The translations under genes and the position numbers were made by a program. The notes under the pieces were generated by a model. That model saw nothing but the letters and a program-made list of their open reading frames with translations. It ran no database searches and was not told the origin of the DNA. A stretch of DNA of 64,000 bases from Archilochus colubris (lineage: Eukaryota; Chordata; Aves; Apodiformes; Trochilidae): NCBI GenBank assembly GCA_023079485.1, contig CM041083.1:155576552-155640551 (forward strand). Reading direction: 5' to 3'. The stretch's first letter is position 1, and each line of letters starts with the position of its first letter. Shown one piece after another: positions 1 to 12,181 of this stretch.

Positions 1-520
1 AAGCTGTCAGGAAGAAATTGCAAATACATGTGTCTGCACTCGAGAGTACAAATGTGCAATCACAGCAGGAAAAAGAATATGTTTTCCACTTGGTTGCAAT
101 GCATTTATCAGGAGATTTCTCGGGGAAAATGGTCTGTAACTTAGATGTAGTTTTAAGTAATTCTTAAAAATATCTTCTCACACCATGTTATTAATGCCAT
201 TCCAAAATACTGTTTTTCGGGGCATAAACTAGGAATTTTTAAGAAAGAGAAACATATAGCTAGATCATATTTCTTTATTTTATCTTTTATTGATTCTTAG
301 AACTTTATTTTTGACAATTGCTTATTTAATTTACCATAAAATCAATTTGCATAAAATTTAACTTTTCAACAGGTAACGAGACGAAACAGGGATTTGGCCT
401 ATGGAAGATGGTTAACTATTCAAAAGAGAAAAGTACTTTACTTTCAATTCTTTTTTCTTTCTTTTTGAAAGCATATTAAGATCATCATTATTTAAACAGC
501 CTTCTCTACTTCTATATGCA
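1..520. other. AT-rich sequence, nothing identified
   Basis: No long open frame, RNA gene or recognisable repeat was seen. The sequence is AT-rich with short A and T runs. Confidence 0.5.
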
Positions 521-890
521 GTATGCAGCTTAGTCCCAGCCGGTAACAACCAGACCTCTGCTTACTCACCTCCACCCCCACTGTAGGATAGGGTGCAAGA
601 AATCCAACTAAAGGCTCATTAATTGAGACAAGGATAGGGAGGCTTTCACTCCCCAGTTACAGTCATGGGCAAAAAATAGACTCAATCTGGGAAGAAAAAA
701 TTCATTAATCTATCACAAGACAGAGAAAACACGACCAGATATTAATATCTTCCCCCACCCATCCATTCAGACCCAAATTACTTCACTCCTGCCTCGCCCT
801 CAGTGGCACAGGGGGATGGGGAGTGTGGGTTTAAGAGAAGTTCACCACACACTGTTTCTACCTTCCTTTTCTCCAAAATTGGAATCAGGG
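521..890 (-). mobile_element. Endogenous retrovirus LTR fragment, minus orientation
   Basis: The segment aligns by eye, block for block, with the LTRs at 31033-31576 and 25596-26500. Shared blocks are the 'cagccggtaac' start, the 'aaaggctcattaa' and 'ggcttt..ctccccagttac' stretch, 'acagggggatggggagtg' and 'ttcaccacacactg..ctacc'. The far end is truncated near 890. In the plus-strand copy at 17500 the same family carries an AATAAA-type signal. The class (ERVL or ERVK) is not decided from the sequence. Confidence 0.6.
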
Positions 891-1429
891 GATCTCCAAT
901 CACGTCCTTATTGTGCACACCTTTCCAAATGTTAGTTATAACTAGCAATTAAGTTTTCAAGTAATATATAGTTAATATATCTTTTCCCAGACCCCTTTTC
1001 CACCACTATAGTTGCATGATCATTTGAATACATTAGAAAAATTCAAGCGCAGAAGTTATTAGACTACAGATTTTTTGTCCTAAGGGAAAAAACCCAAACA
1101 AACAAACAACAAAAAAAACAATACAAAAAAACTGCACAAAAAACTTGTACACAATGAAAATATTATTCTGAGTGACATTTAAATTAGCTGTCTTTTGTCT
1201 ATTTTTTTCTTCAGTGGGCTGATACTCATCTTTTTCAAGAAGAGAAATATTATAAAGATGGTCTCAGTTACTGTAATTCAAGCAGCCTCTCAGTAGTATT
1301 CTGAGGGCTATTCCAGGCTTTCTGACTATCATCTCTGAGTCCTGACTATGTTTTCACCATGCTTTTGTCAGCATTCTCCTAGTTTGCTCACATTTACTGT
1401 GTCTTGTGCCATTCTTCTTTTCCACTCAC

Positions 1430-1713
1430 CACCCCTTCACCCGCCTCAGCCCAATATCTCTTTGGTGCTTACTGAGGAGACACTTTTCTTCATTAATGCT
1501 CTGATTGTCACAGTGTGGAGCTGATAAATAGACAAAGCAAACAAGTTTCTTTTCCCCCTGATCCTCATGATTATTTGTCTTCTTACCACAAGTTTTAAAC
1601 CACAAATTTCTGTTTTCTGGGACCTTTGGGGTCAAGGTGAGCTTAATTTTCACCCTAAACTGCAGATTACTGACTTCCTTTGCTGGCTTCACATTTGTTT
1701 GCACTGACTTTGA
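1430..1713 (-). other. Candidate coding exon, unidentified
   Basis: On the minus strand a 284-bp stretch is open in one frame throughout. It is preceded by a pyrimidine-rich tract ending in AG at 1715-1714 and followed by G|GTGAGTG, a near-consensus donor at 1429-1424; the in-frame stop lies within the donor itself. The translation is lysine- and asparagine-rich, with a beta-like stretch (FRVKIKLTLTP) and a later KKLVCFVYLSAPHCDNQS segment. I do not recognise a family. In AT-rich DNA of this size some open frames beside AG/GT pairs are expected by chance, so this is only a candidate. No partner exon, promoter or poly(A) site was tied to it. Confidence 0.22.
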
Positions 1714-2241
1714 CTGAGTATGTAAAGAAAATGTTGCCAAATGTGACTCGACAGATCCTGTTCAACCTACAGCTATCAAAACCACACTGGTTCTGACAGA
1801 ACTATCCCCAGTCTTCTGTCCATTACTTAGATAGAACCGGAGTCTCTAAGATGGCTTGAGTTATCAGATGCCACTATCTGTGAATGTCAAAATGATTGAT
1901 TACTTTGGAAGAAAAATAAATATTGAGGTAAAAAAAAAAAAAAATCTGTACTTTTTATCTGGCTCAATTTTACTGTGATAGAGTCATAGAATCATAGAAT
2001 CAGAGAAAGTTAGGGGCTGGAAGTTACCTCAAAAGATCATTTACTCCAACCCCGTCCCTGTCAGAGCAGGTCACATATGAATGTGTCCAGGTGGGTTTTG
2101 AATATCTTCAGAGAAGGAGACTCCACAGCCTCCTTGGGCAGCCTGTTCCAGTGCTCTGTCACCCTCACAGGGAAAAGATTCTTCCTAATATTTTTATGGA
2201 ACAGCCTATGCTCCAGTTCATAACCATTGCCCCTTGTCTTA

Positions 2242-2643
2242 TCACCCCTGATAAAAGTTTGACTCTGTCATCCTTCCACTTGCCCTTACATATTTATAAA
2301 CATTGATGAGGTCTCCCCTCATTCTCCTTTTCTGCAGGCTGAAGAGACCGAGCTCCCTCAGCCTTTCCTTGTAAGGGAGATGTTTCACTCTCTTAATCAT
2401 CTTGCACCCTCTGTGCTGGACTCTTTTAAGTAGTTCCCAGTCCTTCTGGAACTTAGGGGCCCAGAACTGGACACAATATTCCAGATGCAGCCTCACCAGG
2501 GCAGTGTAGAGGGGGAGGAGAACCTCTTTTGACCTACTAACAACCACCCCCCTTCTAATGCACCCCAGGATGTCATTGGCCTTCTTGGACACAAGGTCAC
2601 ATTGCTGGCTCATGGTCATCCTTCCATCCACCAGCACCCTCAA
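2242..2643 (-). pseudogene. CR1 ORF2 C-terminal fragment
   Basis: About 133 codons match the end of CR1 ORF2, the part after the reverse-transcriptase catalytic box. Visible landmarks in order are MSQQCDLVSKKAN near residue 11, SRSKEVLLPLYTALV near 37, [10 protein letters not shown] near 54, LKRVQHR, and [20 protein letters not shown] in the last third. In an active element this region belongs to the protein that nicks target DNA and reverse-transcribes CR1 RNA. Here it is a fragment. It is cut off from the RT core at 2925-3155 by frame breaks and has no promoter of its own, so it is a dead remnant. Confidence 0.85.
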
Positions 2644-2924
2644 GTCCCTTTCCCCTAAGCTGTTCTCCAGTAACTCAGTCCCCAGTCTATACTAGTACCT
2701 GGGCTTTTTCTTTACCAGATACAAGACTTTACACTTGCCCTTGTTGTAATTAATTAAATTTCTCCCTGCCCAACTCTCTGGTCTGTCTGGGTCTCTCTGA
2801 AAGGCAGCACAGCCTTCTGGGATACCAGCCACTCCTCCCAGTTTTGCGTTATCGGCAAACTTGCTGATACAGTACAGTACATTCCCTCATCCAGGTCATC
2901 AATAAATATATTGAACAGTACTGA

Positions 2925-3155
2925 TCACAGTATGAACCCTTGAGAGACTCCACTAGAAACAGAATTCCAACTACATTCCATCCTATTGAGTACAAAACTC
3001 TGGTTTCTATCCTTCAGCCATTTCCTGATCCACCTCACTACCTGATCATCCAGGCCAAACTTCTTCAGTTCAGTTCCAGGGATGCTATGGGAGATGGTGT
3101 CAAACACGTTCCTGAAATCAAGATAAACTATGTTTACTGCTTTGCCATCATCCAT
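2925..3155 (-). pseudogene. CR1 reverse transcriptase fragment
   Basis: Seventy-six codons cover part of the RT palm. The motif YLDFRNVFDTISH corresponds to the family's YLDFxKAFDTVxH box, whose aspartate binds catalytic metal. VSSGVSQGFIL corresponds to the VxSGVPQGSVL box, with P changed to S and S to F. The frame then breaks, and the rest of ORF2 resumes in the fragment at 2242-2643. Several conserved positions are altered, so no enzyme activity is expected. Confidence 0.85.
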
Positions 3156-3275
3156 CCACCTGGTGATAGCCTCATGGAAGGCAATCAGGTTGGTCAGACA
3201 TGACTTTCCCTTAGTAAAGCCATGTTGACTGCTTCCGATAAACCTCTTCCACCTAAAGGCCCACAGTTCTAGTCT

Positions 3276-3670
3276 GTCTCTTGTGTGAAAGATGGCAATA
3301 TTTACAGTGCCAGCATTCTTCTCTTCCTTTCTTTATGATCAGGCTGCTTCTCTTCATATCCTCTCCTTGCATTTTTTTAGTTTGTCTTCCTTCATTCCAA
3401 TTCTGGTTTTCTCAGTGGAATGAGTAATTCCTCCTTGTATCTGATCTTTCATGAAATGCCTGTGCCTTGAATACTCTGCCCATCCTTCCAGTGTCTTCTA
3501 CTTCCATTGTTATTGTCAAGTTCCATGTTGTTTCCTTCACTCTGTCTTTCACTTCTTTGTCTGCATTGTACTGTCCTTCTTCAAAGACATTTCTTCTCTT
3601 ATTTCTTCGTCTTTTCCTTACATATCATTTCCTAAAGAAAAGGATCAAGACATTCTTTTGATAAAGTAAT
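3276..3670. other. Pyrimidine-rich (plus strand) stretch, unidentified
   Basis: The plus strand is strongly rich in C and T ('ttcttctcttcctttctt', 'ctttcacttctttgtctgc'). It directly abuts the inner end of the CR1. Two plus-strand open frames here are dominated by F, S, L and C, as expected from pyrimidine bias, and are not called as genes. Confidence 0.5.
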
Positions 3671-6600
3671 GTAACATTTCATCATTTTTATTTACCTAGG
3701 CCTCCATCCTTTTCCTTTTTTTCCTTATCTGAGTTATTTCAATGGACTCAGCAAGGTCTCAGAGACATGGCTAAAGAATCCTTATAAAATATTCCATGTG
3801 TAAAAAATCATGTCAAAACATTGTATGTGTAAAAAACCCAAAATGTTTTTTATTATTATTTAGGTAACCTAAGAATGATTATAATAATTAGTATTTTCAA
3901 GTTTCCTTTGAAAACTACTAAATATGTTATCTTCTGAAGTGATGCTGGTTTTCAAAATAGTTCTCAGCATTTTAGATATATAGCATGCTAAAAAGATTTG
4001 TTTAAATATTGTATCTACAAAAATCATTAGTTTTTTGATGAGACTAATTGGCTTCCATTTACTATGATCTCTGAATACTGTTGTTTGCTAATTGCTTGTT
4101 GTTTTCTCCTGAGCTATATTTTTCATAAAGCAGATCAGCGAACTGACACCTTTTCAGAATAAAAATAATGCACGTCTTTCATCTTATAACTTTTTCAATG
4201 TTTCTTTAATGCTGTGACAGCTTTGAAAAGACTGTATTTTTCTTTTTGCTTTGCAGAATAAATTATCTTCACTAATGAAAGCAGCCTGTATTTTTAATCT
4301 CAGGAGATTGTAGATATTGGCATGCTATGTTTTTCATTCTTCCATATTTAAAATTCTCCTGGAGATTTTTTTGCTTTGTTTTGTTTGTTTGGTTTTGGTT
4401 TTGGTTTTTGGTTTTTGATTTTCTTTTTAATTATTTTTTAATTTTTATTTGGTTTTGTTTTGTTTGCTTGTTTATTTTGTTGTTTTTGTTAGACACTGCT
4501 AGCAGTGTCATGTGTGAAAAAAAAAGTCACAGTGAAGACAAAAAAAAAAGAGATAAAGGCGTCTAACAGTTTCCTGCTTTTCCTACTGCTAGGTAACTGC
4601 CTCTTTCCATATAACTTAGTGGAGTGAATACTAGAGACAATAGTGAATACTAGAGGCAATAATTTTAAAATATGTCAGTAATTATTGCCTTTACCCTAAA
4701 CTCTTGCACACACTGCTACTGAAAATCTGCCTTTTCCTTGTGAACTCTTTGACTTGAAGGTATAGAGAGGGATGGTTAATATATACAAATCTTGTCACTT
4801 TTAGAACCAAAAGTCCTATATAGGTCAAAAGAAATTGTTTTAGGAGTTTCTACCAGATTATACTCTTTTGAGGATATGGAAGAGAATGGCAATTCAAGTT
4901 AAGAAGCTTTCAAGAGAGTCACAGGGATTGAATGGGTAAAGAAAAAGAAAACTTCTCTCTTCAGAGGTTCCTTCTTTAGGGAGGAGGTGAATATTATACA
5001 AAAAACATTCCTAATCTTCCATGCAACAAGAAGCCACTGGCACAGTAAACAATGTTACGAAGTACTTTGTAAACATTCAGAAACTATTTGTGATACTAGA
5101 TGAGAGTAATATAAAGGGCTATACAGCAGATTAAAAAACAGATAACCATTCAGCTTTAACTTTTCTTCTATGTAATATTTTTTATTATTGTACCTACATA
5201 TTTTGGTAATTAAATTTAATAAATGTTAAGATATTCTCTTTTGAAACTTTATATTAATACACTGCTGAATTCTAAAAACTAGGTCTGACAAATGGGGAGA
5301 GTGGGGCAGTTCCAGTTGCTTCTTTGAGGGGGAAATATAGGGCTCTAGAATAACTTTAGTAATCTTTAGAAAGACCTTTTCATTGTTGAGTAACCAAGCA
5401 GTTTTTTCAGCAAGCCACCTCCTGCTTCCCTTAACCTTCACTCTGAAGGTTGGGAATTAAACTAAAACCTGTTTCTGCATTCATCTGTGGATGAAAGATT
5501 ATTCAACATTAGGATGTAAATCTTGGAACAATGGTACCTGAACATAGCTGGAAACAAACGTCAGTGATTCCTTGTGGAATACAATTTTCCGTGCAAAGTG
5601 AACAGTTTAAATTTATGGGGAAAAGCCATAGAATATTTAATTAACTCTTTACAATATAGAGCATGTATCAGCCAGGAAAACTTCTCTTCATTCCATTGAA
5701 GAGTCAAAGGGAAAAAAAAGGCAAAAGCTTGTGTCAACATGTATGCCTGGTTATTTTTTCATATATTTTATATGTTTGAAAGATGTATATACTGAAGAAG
5801 ATGAGTGAAATAAAAGGAAATAGTATATGAAGGAGAAAGAAAATACAAGCTATTTCCTCTAAGCACTGATTATAACATTATTTTTTTGTATAAGGGTATA
5901 ATAAATCACCTGTTAGTAAGGGTTATTTACATTTGTCCTTAAAAAATAAAACATTCTGCAGCTTTATGAAGCCATGTGTTGAGAGGAATATATGATCGAA
6001 AGAAAATTCAAAGTTTTGAAAAAAACTTACAGAACCTTTCTAGAGATGTCAGACACTGATAATAAAATATATGGTTAAAGTTGTCCTCAATACAGGAAAC
6101 CTTTCTTGTAACACTATTTTTTTCATAGCTCTCTTCATATGAATTTATTTCAAATACTATTGGACATATTCTGATAAAAGAATAATTTTTAACTTCATTT
6201 AACTAATAGGCTGAACTATTATCACACATGAACTATCTTATCTAATCCTGACTTTTTCTATTATAGCAAAGTAGTATCTACTGAAGCAAAATATATAAAG
6301 AAATAAAAGATATATACAATTAGCTGCAATTCCTTTCACAGGTTGGCTGAGGAGCCCAAAGTGTCTGATAATTTAAAAATATATATGTACAAATATATTC
6401 AGTTGTGTCAGATCAGATTTAAAAAACAAAAAAACCTTTAAGGACCTGACTAAAAATGGGTACACGTTTATTAGAGATGGCACAGTTTTGTAAGACAAAT
6501 AAGGAATTCCTCAAGAGTCTCTGATTTCTATAGATACACAGAAACTGCAAAATATTGTAAGGCAGCTCTTTTACAGGCTTGCATTTCCATTGCAATCACA

Positions 6601-7852
6601 AAGTGATTATTTGTGGTAGATTACTGGAAGAAAAGCATTTTAATACTTTTTTCCTAGGTCTGAACATCATAGTGTACTGAGTTAAGGTATACTACTGAAT
6701 TAATTATTATGTATTAAAATACTGCTTAAATAAAATGCATTTCTTTGAGCTGGAAAAGTCAGCATATGTACTGTGCTCCTGTTATATATTTAGTAAATAT
6801 AGTATTCTACATTATAACCGGATGTTCTTAAAAAGTATACCCTCAGGTTTCAAATGTCTTTCAAGATAATTAGAAACAATGTACAGCATCTCAGCTACAT
6901 TATTTATATTTTATTTAAATTTCTAAAATATTTGGAGAACTACAATATGACATCAAATTTAAAAAATTAAAAGCCTTTATCTAGTGGGGGGCCTTATCCA
7001 GCCCGTACTAGTTTCTGTAGTGAGAACAGAAGGTTATCCAATGGGATGATGTGCAGCTCACACCAACCAACTGTAACGTCCAACTGTAATATGGAGACCT
7101 ATTTATTTTATGAATATATTAAATTAAAATCAGATATTTCTAATTCTTCATAACAAAGGAAAAAACTTTTCTTAAAGTACCAGTGCAGAAGTTTTGTTGT
7201 CTGAAATTATCCATGTGTAACAACTTCTACTGATTAGATGTGTCAGATATGTGTCAAAAAAAGGTTTACAAATTCATCAGCAGAATACTTCAGTTGTTAT
7301 TTGCAAGTCATGTTCATTTACTAAATCAGTCTCACTGATGTATATGCCCATAAGAGACACAAACAGAGTGCCACCAAGGGCTCAGGGAGCACTTAATTTT
7401 TCCCTAGGAGAAGGTTGTCATGCATTTTATAAAGACTGAGCAAAACAATTAAAAGACAATTAAAGAACACTAATTACCACATTCCAAAGAACAGTACAAC
7501 ATTCCCATAAAAAACTAGGTACATTCTTAATTTATTTATTTTTTATTGATATACATTTGACAGTGTCTTAGTGACCAAATCAGCTTCACCTCGATCTTTT
7601 CATCTGCAAAATATGAATAAACTCTGATATGTATGCAGTATTTTTATATATTCAATATACCACAGAGTTTGAGATAAGGCTTATGTAACATAATAACAGT
7701 AATACCCTCTATTCTATTTGGATTTTGAGCACAAAGAGTACTCAGATCAGGACTATGTAAAACTGTCATAGCTATGATGAAGATTGATGTTCTGAAAGTA
7801 GAAGAAAGAAAATGTTTATATTTTCAAGCTGTTCATCTCATTAAGTGTTTCC
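3671..7852. other. AT-rich unique sequence, no gene or repeat recognised
   Basis: About 4.2 kb without a CR1, LTR, RNA gene or convincing open frame. Small items are a T/G-rich tract at 4370-4495 and a near-duplicate of 'gtgaatactagag..caata' at 4623-4662. Short open frames at 5226-5441 and 7251-7439 have no family resemblance. Confidence 0.5.
4370..4495 (+). repeat. T/G-rich low-complexity tract
   Basis: Runs of TTTG, TTTTG and GGTTTT units continue for about 125 bp. The 79-codon frame crossing it (F/W-rich) is an artefact of composition. Confidence 0.8.
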
Positions 7853-8577
7853 ACAACTGGTTTGGGCCATGATTTTCTTTCTTGCAATCTTACTTTCAGC
7901 TAAGTCTCTTGTAAGTAGCTTCACTTGCTGAAATTAACAGCACATTTCTCAGTCGATGTCTGCTTCTAGGACTGATAATGCTTGATGTCTACAGTTATGA
8001 CTAGAGAATAGTGTGCTGAACCAAGGCCACTGCTCAGTTCTGAGAAACATTTAAGCTCTGGAAAGAGAGAGGGAGCAAAGTGGTCACACCTGTAACTCTT
8101 CTTTTAGGGAGGAGTGGAAAAGAACTGTGACCAAAATTGACCAAACAGAGTATTCCATCCCATTTACATCATACTCACTGTAAATTTAATGGATCATGAG
8201 GGTCAACTTCTTCTTCCTTTATTCATGGCTGGCATCCTGGAAGGATTCCATCCATTCTTCTGCCTTTAATCCTGATCCATACCCTCCTGAATAGTCACAT
8301 TCATGCCTCCAGCTTCTATCTGCTGCTGACTTCAGGATACCAGCCTGGGACTTTCCCAGGGCATGGTGCACAGCTTTGGTGGCGATGTGAGAATTACTGC
8401 TTTTATATATATTTGTATATATTCGTATATATTTAAAAATTTGTATTTTTTCATCATTACTGTTTCATTAAAGCTGTGTAGTTTCTCTCCCTTACTTTCT
8501 CTCTTTTCTCTACTGGGGAGGGGGATTAATAGAGAGCATCTGTCATTCATTTAATTGTAACGAAATGTTGCAACAAC
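7853..8577 (+). mobile_element. Endogenous retrovirus solo LTR, plus orientation
   Basis: It aligns by eye over its length with the LTR at 28387-29200: 'ctggtttgggcc' at the left, 'gtaagtagcttcacttgctg', 'ttgaccaaacagagtattcc', 'catcctggaaggattc', 'gactttcccagggc', and a right part with 'tactgtttcattaaagctgt' (ATTAAA signal) then 'gagagcatctgtcattc'. The termini have drifted from TG...CA and no clear target duplication was found. No internal retroviral genes flank it, so it is a solo LTR. Confidence 0.75.
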
Positions 8578-10169
8578 TAATTTCTCTGCAATTCAATGAG
8601 CCACACATATCCCAATATTTAATTTGCCTCCCCCTTCAGGGTTCTAGCAGATGGAGAGTGATGGTGTAAAAATTCTTCACTATCCTCTTAAACCTTGCTA
8701 TTAAAAATTAATGAAAGCTTAATAAAGGGAGACGTATTGTCACTGAATAAATGAGTGCTATGTGAGTATATTCCTTTAAAGCAGCATGAAGTTTTTTCTA
8801 CTAAACCCCTGTATTTTATCTAACTCAAAAATACATTAATTGCTTTTTCTTTTCATACCTGCTTCTAAAAACCCAAGTTACAACATATAAACTATGTAGA
8901 ATGTTATATTTTATGTTGAAGATTATTAACAAACTACGAAAAACATAAGACCAAGCTCTCGAAATGGGGACTAGACTCAGGGGGAACCAAATAAAGTAAA
9001 TCTTCTGACATTTAATAAATTCTTTTTTCCCTAACTGCCTGAAAACTTCCTAGAGAAAGGTGAAGATTTAGAAAGTTTTGATGTCTAGTTTTTATTTGCT
9101 GAACTTTGCATAGAATTTATAAATAATAAAGCAGTGAGTGTTGTGAGAGATAACAAAATTATCACCAAAATCCTGTGGTCTTAACCAGTCATCTGAAAAC
9201 AGGGGTCAAGGTTCAAATCTGTTCCTCCATATATCAAAAGATGTCTTGATACAGGCAATGAAAAGGTGCAGACTGTTTATCTTTCCCAGATACTCTGAGG
9301 CTTGGTATTTTAGAAAATCTTCTAGCAATTGCAGACTTAGGCCTCCTGAGGCAGGGGAATAAATTGAATCAGGTTTTCTTAAATAGTGTGTGAATGCTAT
9401 AAGCACTGGCATCTTCATTAAATCTGTGATTTTAACTGTCAGACACATCATTTCAAACCATACCATTTAGCTAGATCAAGCTAAATACTTGTAAAATGAT
9501 TAAAACTTTTTTTTTAATTATGCTTTTATTAAAAATCCAGCACATTTTACAGTACACATGGCAAATCTACCTTTACACAAGTAATTAATGAGCCAATTAA
9601 AAAAAAAAAAAAAAAGAAAAGAAAAAAAAGGAAAAAGAAAAATCTAGCAACCCCTAAAGAAAGTAAAATAACCTAATGAAATAACTAACCACAGCAAAAA
9701 GTAATAAGATACCATGAAGTCTGAAGTCTGTTTGAATCAACCTCTTCATGAAGAAAATCATGTATTTGCTACTGTTACTAACATTTTTGGGTTGGAAAAT
9801 CTATATAATTAAGTACATTTTAAAAGACGTGAATTCAATTACAACTTGGTTTACTAGAATTTTTTTAAAAATAGTATCTTATGACATCAGAAGTTTAAAA
9901 AATAATTAACTTGTTTAGAAGCCAAAGGCACACAAAAATAACCAGTATATCACTTCAGATGAGACTAATTTTACAGATTTAATGACATAGATGAAAACAC
10001 TTATGATTCGGTTTTTAAATGATTCTTTTGCTGGTCTGAAACAAACCAAAACAAAAAAAATCCTCCAAGAAAAACTTTAAATTTTAGAATTATTCAAAGT
10101 GAGTGTCATACCTCTAAGTACTGTAATGCATATTAAAACATACTTATCATATAGTAAAAAGTGTAGTAC
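8578..10169. other. AT-rich sequence, no gene recognised
   Basis: No CR1 or LTR was seen. It contains an A-rich run at 9599-9645 and, on the minus strand near 9505-9535, AATAAA followed by a short A run. The 86-codon minus frame at 9206-9466 matches nothing I know. Confidence 0.45.
9599..9645 (+). repeat. A/G-rich homopurine tract
   Basis: A run of about 17 A is followed by mixed A and G (aaaagaaaag, aaaaggaaaa). Low-complexity sequence; not a CR1 tail. Confidence 0.85.
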
Positions 10170-10430
10170 AGAATTACAGAATCAGAGAATTATCAGAGCT
10201 GGAAGGGACCTCCAGAGATTATCTAGTCCAGCTCTTCCACTAAAGAAGGATCACCTAGAGCACATTACACAGGACTGCAACTAGGCAGGTCTTGAATATT
10301 TCCAAAGAAGGGGACTCCACAATTCTCCTGGGCAACTTGTTTCAATTCTTTGTCACCCTCATAGTATACAATTTTTTTCTTATGTCTAAATGGAACTTCT
10401 TAATTTGCAGCTTGTACATGTGGCCCTCAG
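10170..10430 (-). mobile_element. CR1 3'-end fragment, minus orientation
   Basis: It starts with 'gaattacagaatcagagaat' and 'gctggaagggacctccagag', followed by UTR-like blocks 'aggggactccaca', 'ctcctgggcaac' and 'tttgtcaccctcat'. It ends near 10430, leaving only a few hundred bases of the element. Substitutions throughout indicate an old copy. Confidence 0.85.
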
Positions 10431-10824
10431 GTTTTGTACCAGAAATTACGAGATTTTTTTAGGATGTCTGCCTGTGTATGTCTGACAGTCTTATGTGGGT
10501 ATCAAAGTGGGATTTACAGTTCCCTATGGAACAAGAGTAGGTTCTCTAATTCCTTTTGAAATTGTGAACAGGGGTCATATATCTAAAGGTTCATCTACTG
10601 TGAGGGCTTCTGTATCTAACAGGACTGTCTGAGTAGACAGTAATTTTTTCCAAGATGAATGTCACCCTTGGAAATTTTTCATGCCAATGATCCAAAACCT
10701 GTAGGAGTTAATTGGACTTTATCAGAAACTTGTGAATACAGTTGTCATTGATATGTAGGTTAAAAAGGACTCTATGTATTACAGGCCTCATAGCCTTATA
10801 TTCTGAAAAATTGTGTAGCATCAT
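10431..10824. other. Unidentified segment between two CR1 copies
   Basis: No CR1 or LTR match could be made. A plus-strand stretch at about 10650-10740 stays open for about 30 codons but shows no recognisable motif. Confidence 0.4.
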
Positions 10825-11000
10825 GTCATAGAATTGTATCATAGAATAAAGTGGGTTGGAAGGGACCTTTAAAGGTCACCTACTCAAACCCACCCTGCAG
10901 AAAGCAGGGACACCGTCAACTATACCAGGTTGCTCAGAGCCTTGTCAAGCCTCATCTTAAATATTCCTGGGACTTTTTAGGGATAACAGCTAGTTATCCT

Positions 11001-11292
11001 GTTAGTCCTAGGGATAGGACTAGGGGGAATGGATTCAAACTAGAGGAGGGTAGGACTGGATGTTAGGAAGGAGTTCTTCACAATGAGAATGATGAGACAC
11101 TGAATTGGTTGCTCAGAGAGGTGGTAGAAACCCTGTCCCTGGAAGTTTTTAAGGCCACAGTGGACAGGGCTCTGAGCAACCTGATCTAGTGGGAGGTGTC
11201 CCAGCCCATGGCAGGGGCATTGGAACTAGGTGATCTTAAAGGTCCCTTCCAACCCTGAAAATTCTATGATTCTGTGACTGTGATTCTATGAT
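11001..11292 (+). mobile_element. CR1 3'-end inserted inside an older CR1, plus orientation
   Basis: The segment reads 'aggactagggggaatgg', 'aggaaggagttcttcacaat', 'gctcagagaggtggtagaaa', 'gatctagtgggaggtgtccc', 'aaggtcccttccaaccc' and ends in two ATTCTATGAT-like units, all sense-strand CR1. The surrounding CR1 is in the opposite orientation and continues on both sides. Between 10978 and 11000 lies a short spacer with the palindrome GGATAAC-agcta-GTTATCC. Confidence 0.9.
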
Positions 11293-11326
11293 CTCCCTGG
11301 GCAACCTGTTCCATTTTTCCATCACC

Positions 11327-11575
11327 CTAATGGTAAAGAATTTTTTCCCTAACATTCAGTCTAAATCTTCTCTTCTCTAATTTAAAACCATTGCCCCTCA
11401 TCGTGTCATAACAGGCCCTTGCAAACAGTCCATCTCCAGCCTTCCTGTAGGCCCCTTTCAGATACTGGAATGTCTCTATTATGTCTCCCCGAAGCCTTCT
11501 TTTCTCCAGGCTGAACAACACTATCTCCCTCTGTCTGTCTTGATAGGAGGAGAGGTGTTTCAGCACACTGATCAT
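11327..11575 (-). pseudogene. CR1 ORF2 C-terminal fragment
   Basis: Eighty-two codons carry the ORF2 C-terminal landmarks VLFSLEKRRLRGDII, FQYLKGAYRKAGDGLF and RGNGFKLEKRRFRLNVREK in the expected order. The protein would normally stop shortly after a '[14 protein letters not shown]' block, but that block lies beyond the point where the younger CR1 was inserted. It is a decayed remnant. Confidence 0.85.
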
Positions 11576-11878
11576 TTTTGTAGCCCTGCTCTAGACCAAC
11601 TCCATCAGATCTATGTCCTTCCTGTATTGAGGGCTTCAGAGCTGGATGCAGTACTATAGATGAGGTCTTACCAGGGCAGGGTAAAGTGGTAGATTCACCT
11701 CTCTTGATGTGCTTGGAACATTTCTTTTGATGCAGTCCAGGATGCAACTTGCCTTCTGTTCTGCAAATGTGTATTGTTGGCTCATGTCCAGCTTCTTGTC
11801 AACCAGCACTCCCAAGTCCTTTTCTAAAGGACTTTCTAAAACCTCATGCTTAACCCTGTACTGATAATGCAGATTATT

Positions 11879-12115
11879 CTAACACAAATGCAGGACCTTG
11901 CACTTGGTCTTGTTAAACCTCATGAGGTTCACCTGGACCCACCACTCCAGTTTGTCCTTCTGGATGACCTTCCACCTCTCTGTCTTAATGACAGCACCAC
12001 TCAGCTTGCTGTCATCTGCAAACTTGCTGACAGTTCCCTTGGTATCACTGTCTGTATTCTTGATAAAACTATTAAACAGTATAGAATCCCAGTATGGAAT
12101 CGTGAGGAACATCAC
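11879..12115 (-). pseudogene. CR1 RT fragment with the FADD catalytic box
   Basis: The frame contains SKFADDSKLSGAV. FADD is the CR1 form of the YxDD box that holds two catalytic aspartates, and both are still present. It is followed by DKLEWWVQVNLMRFNKTKC and KVLHLC, the usual downstream block. The frame is separated from the palm region at 12182-12439 by a break. The overlapping plus-strand open frames at 11846-12214 and 11898-12143 are shadows of this region. Confidence 0.87.
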
Positions 12116-12181
12116 TTGTCACTGGTCTCCATCTGGACCTTGACCTGTTGTGCCTGTGGATACAACCATCCAGCCAAGTCC

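Larger units (their letters stand above)
1982..3275 (-). mobile_element. CR1 retrotransposon, 5'-truncated, minus orientation
   Basis: The plus strand opens with 'gagtcatagaatcatagaat' and 'ggctggaagttacct', the complement of a CR1 3' end, and then reads back through the 3' UTR into ORF2. Two minus-strand ORF2 fragments lie inside (2242-2643 and 2925-3155). The element stops near 3275, upstream of the RT core, so it lacks the endonuclease, ORF1 and 5' end. 5' truncation is usual for this family. Confidence 0.92.

Noticed and set aside
9203..9227. 'ggttcaaatc', similar to a tRNA internal promoter box
   Set aside because: No matching A box, acceptor stem or cloverleaf could be drawn around it.
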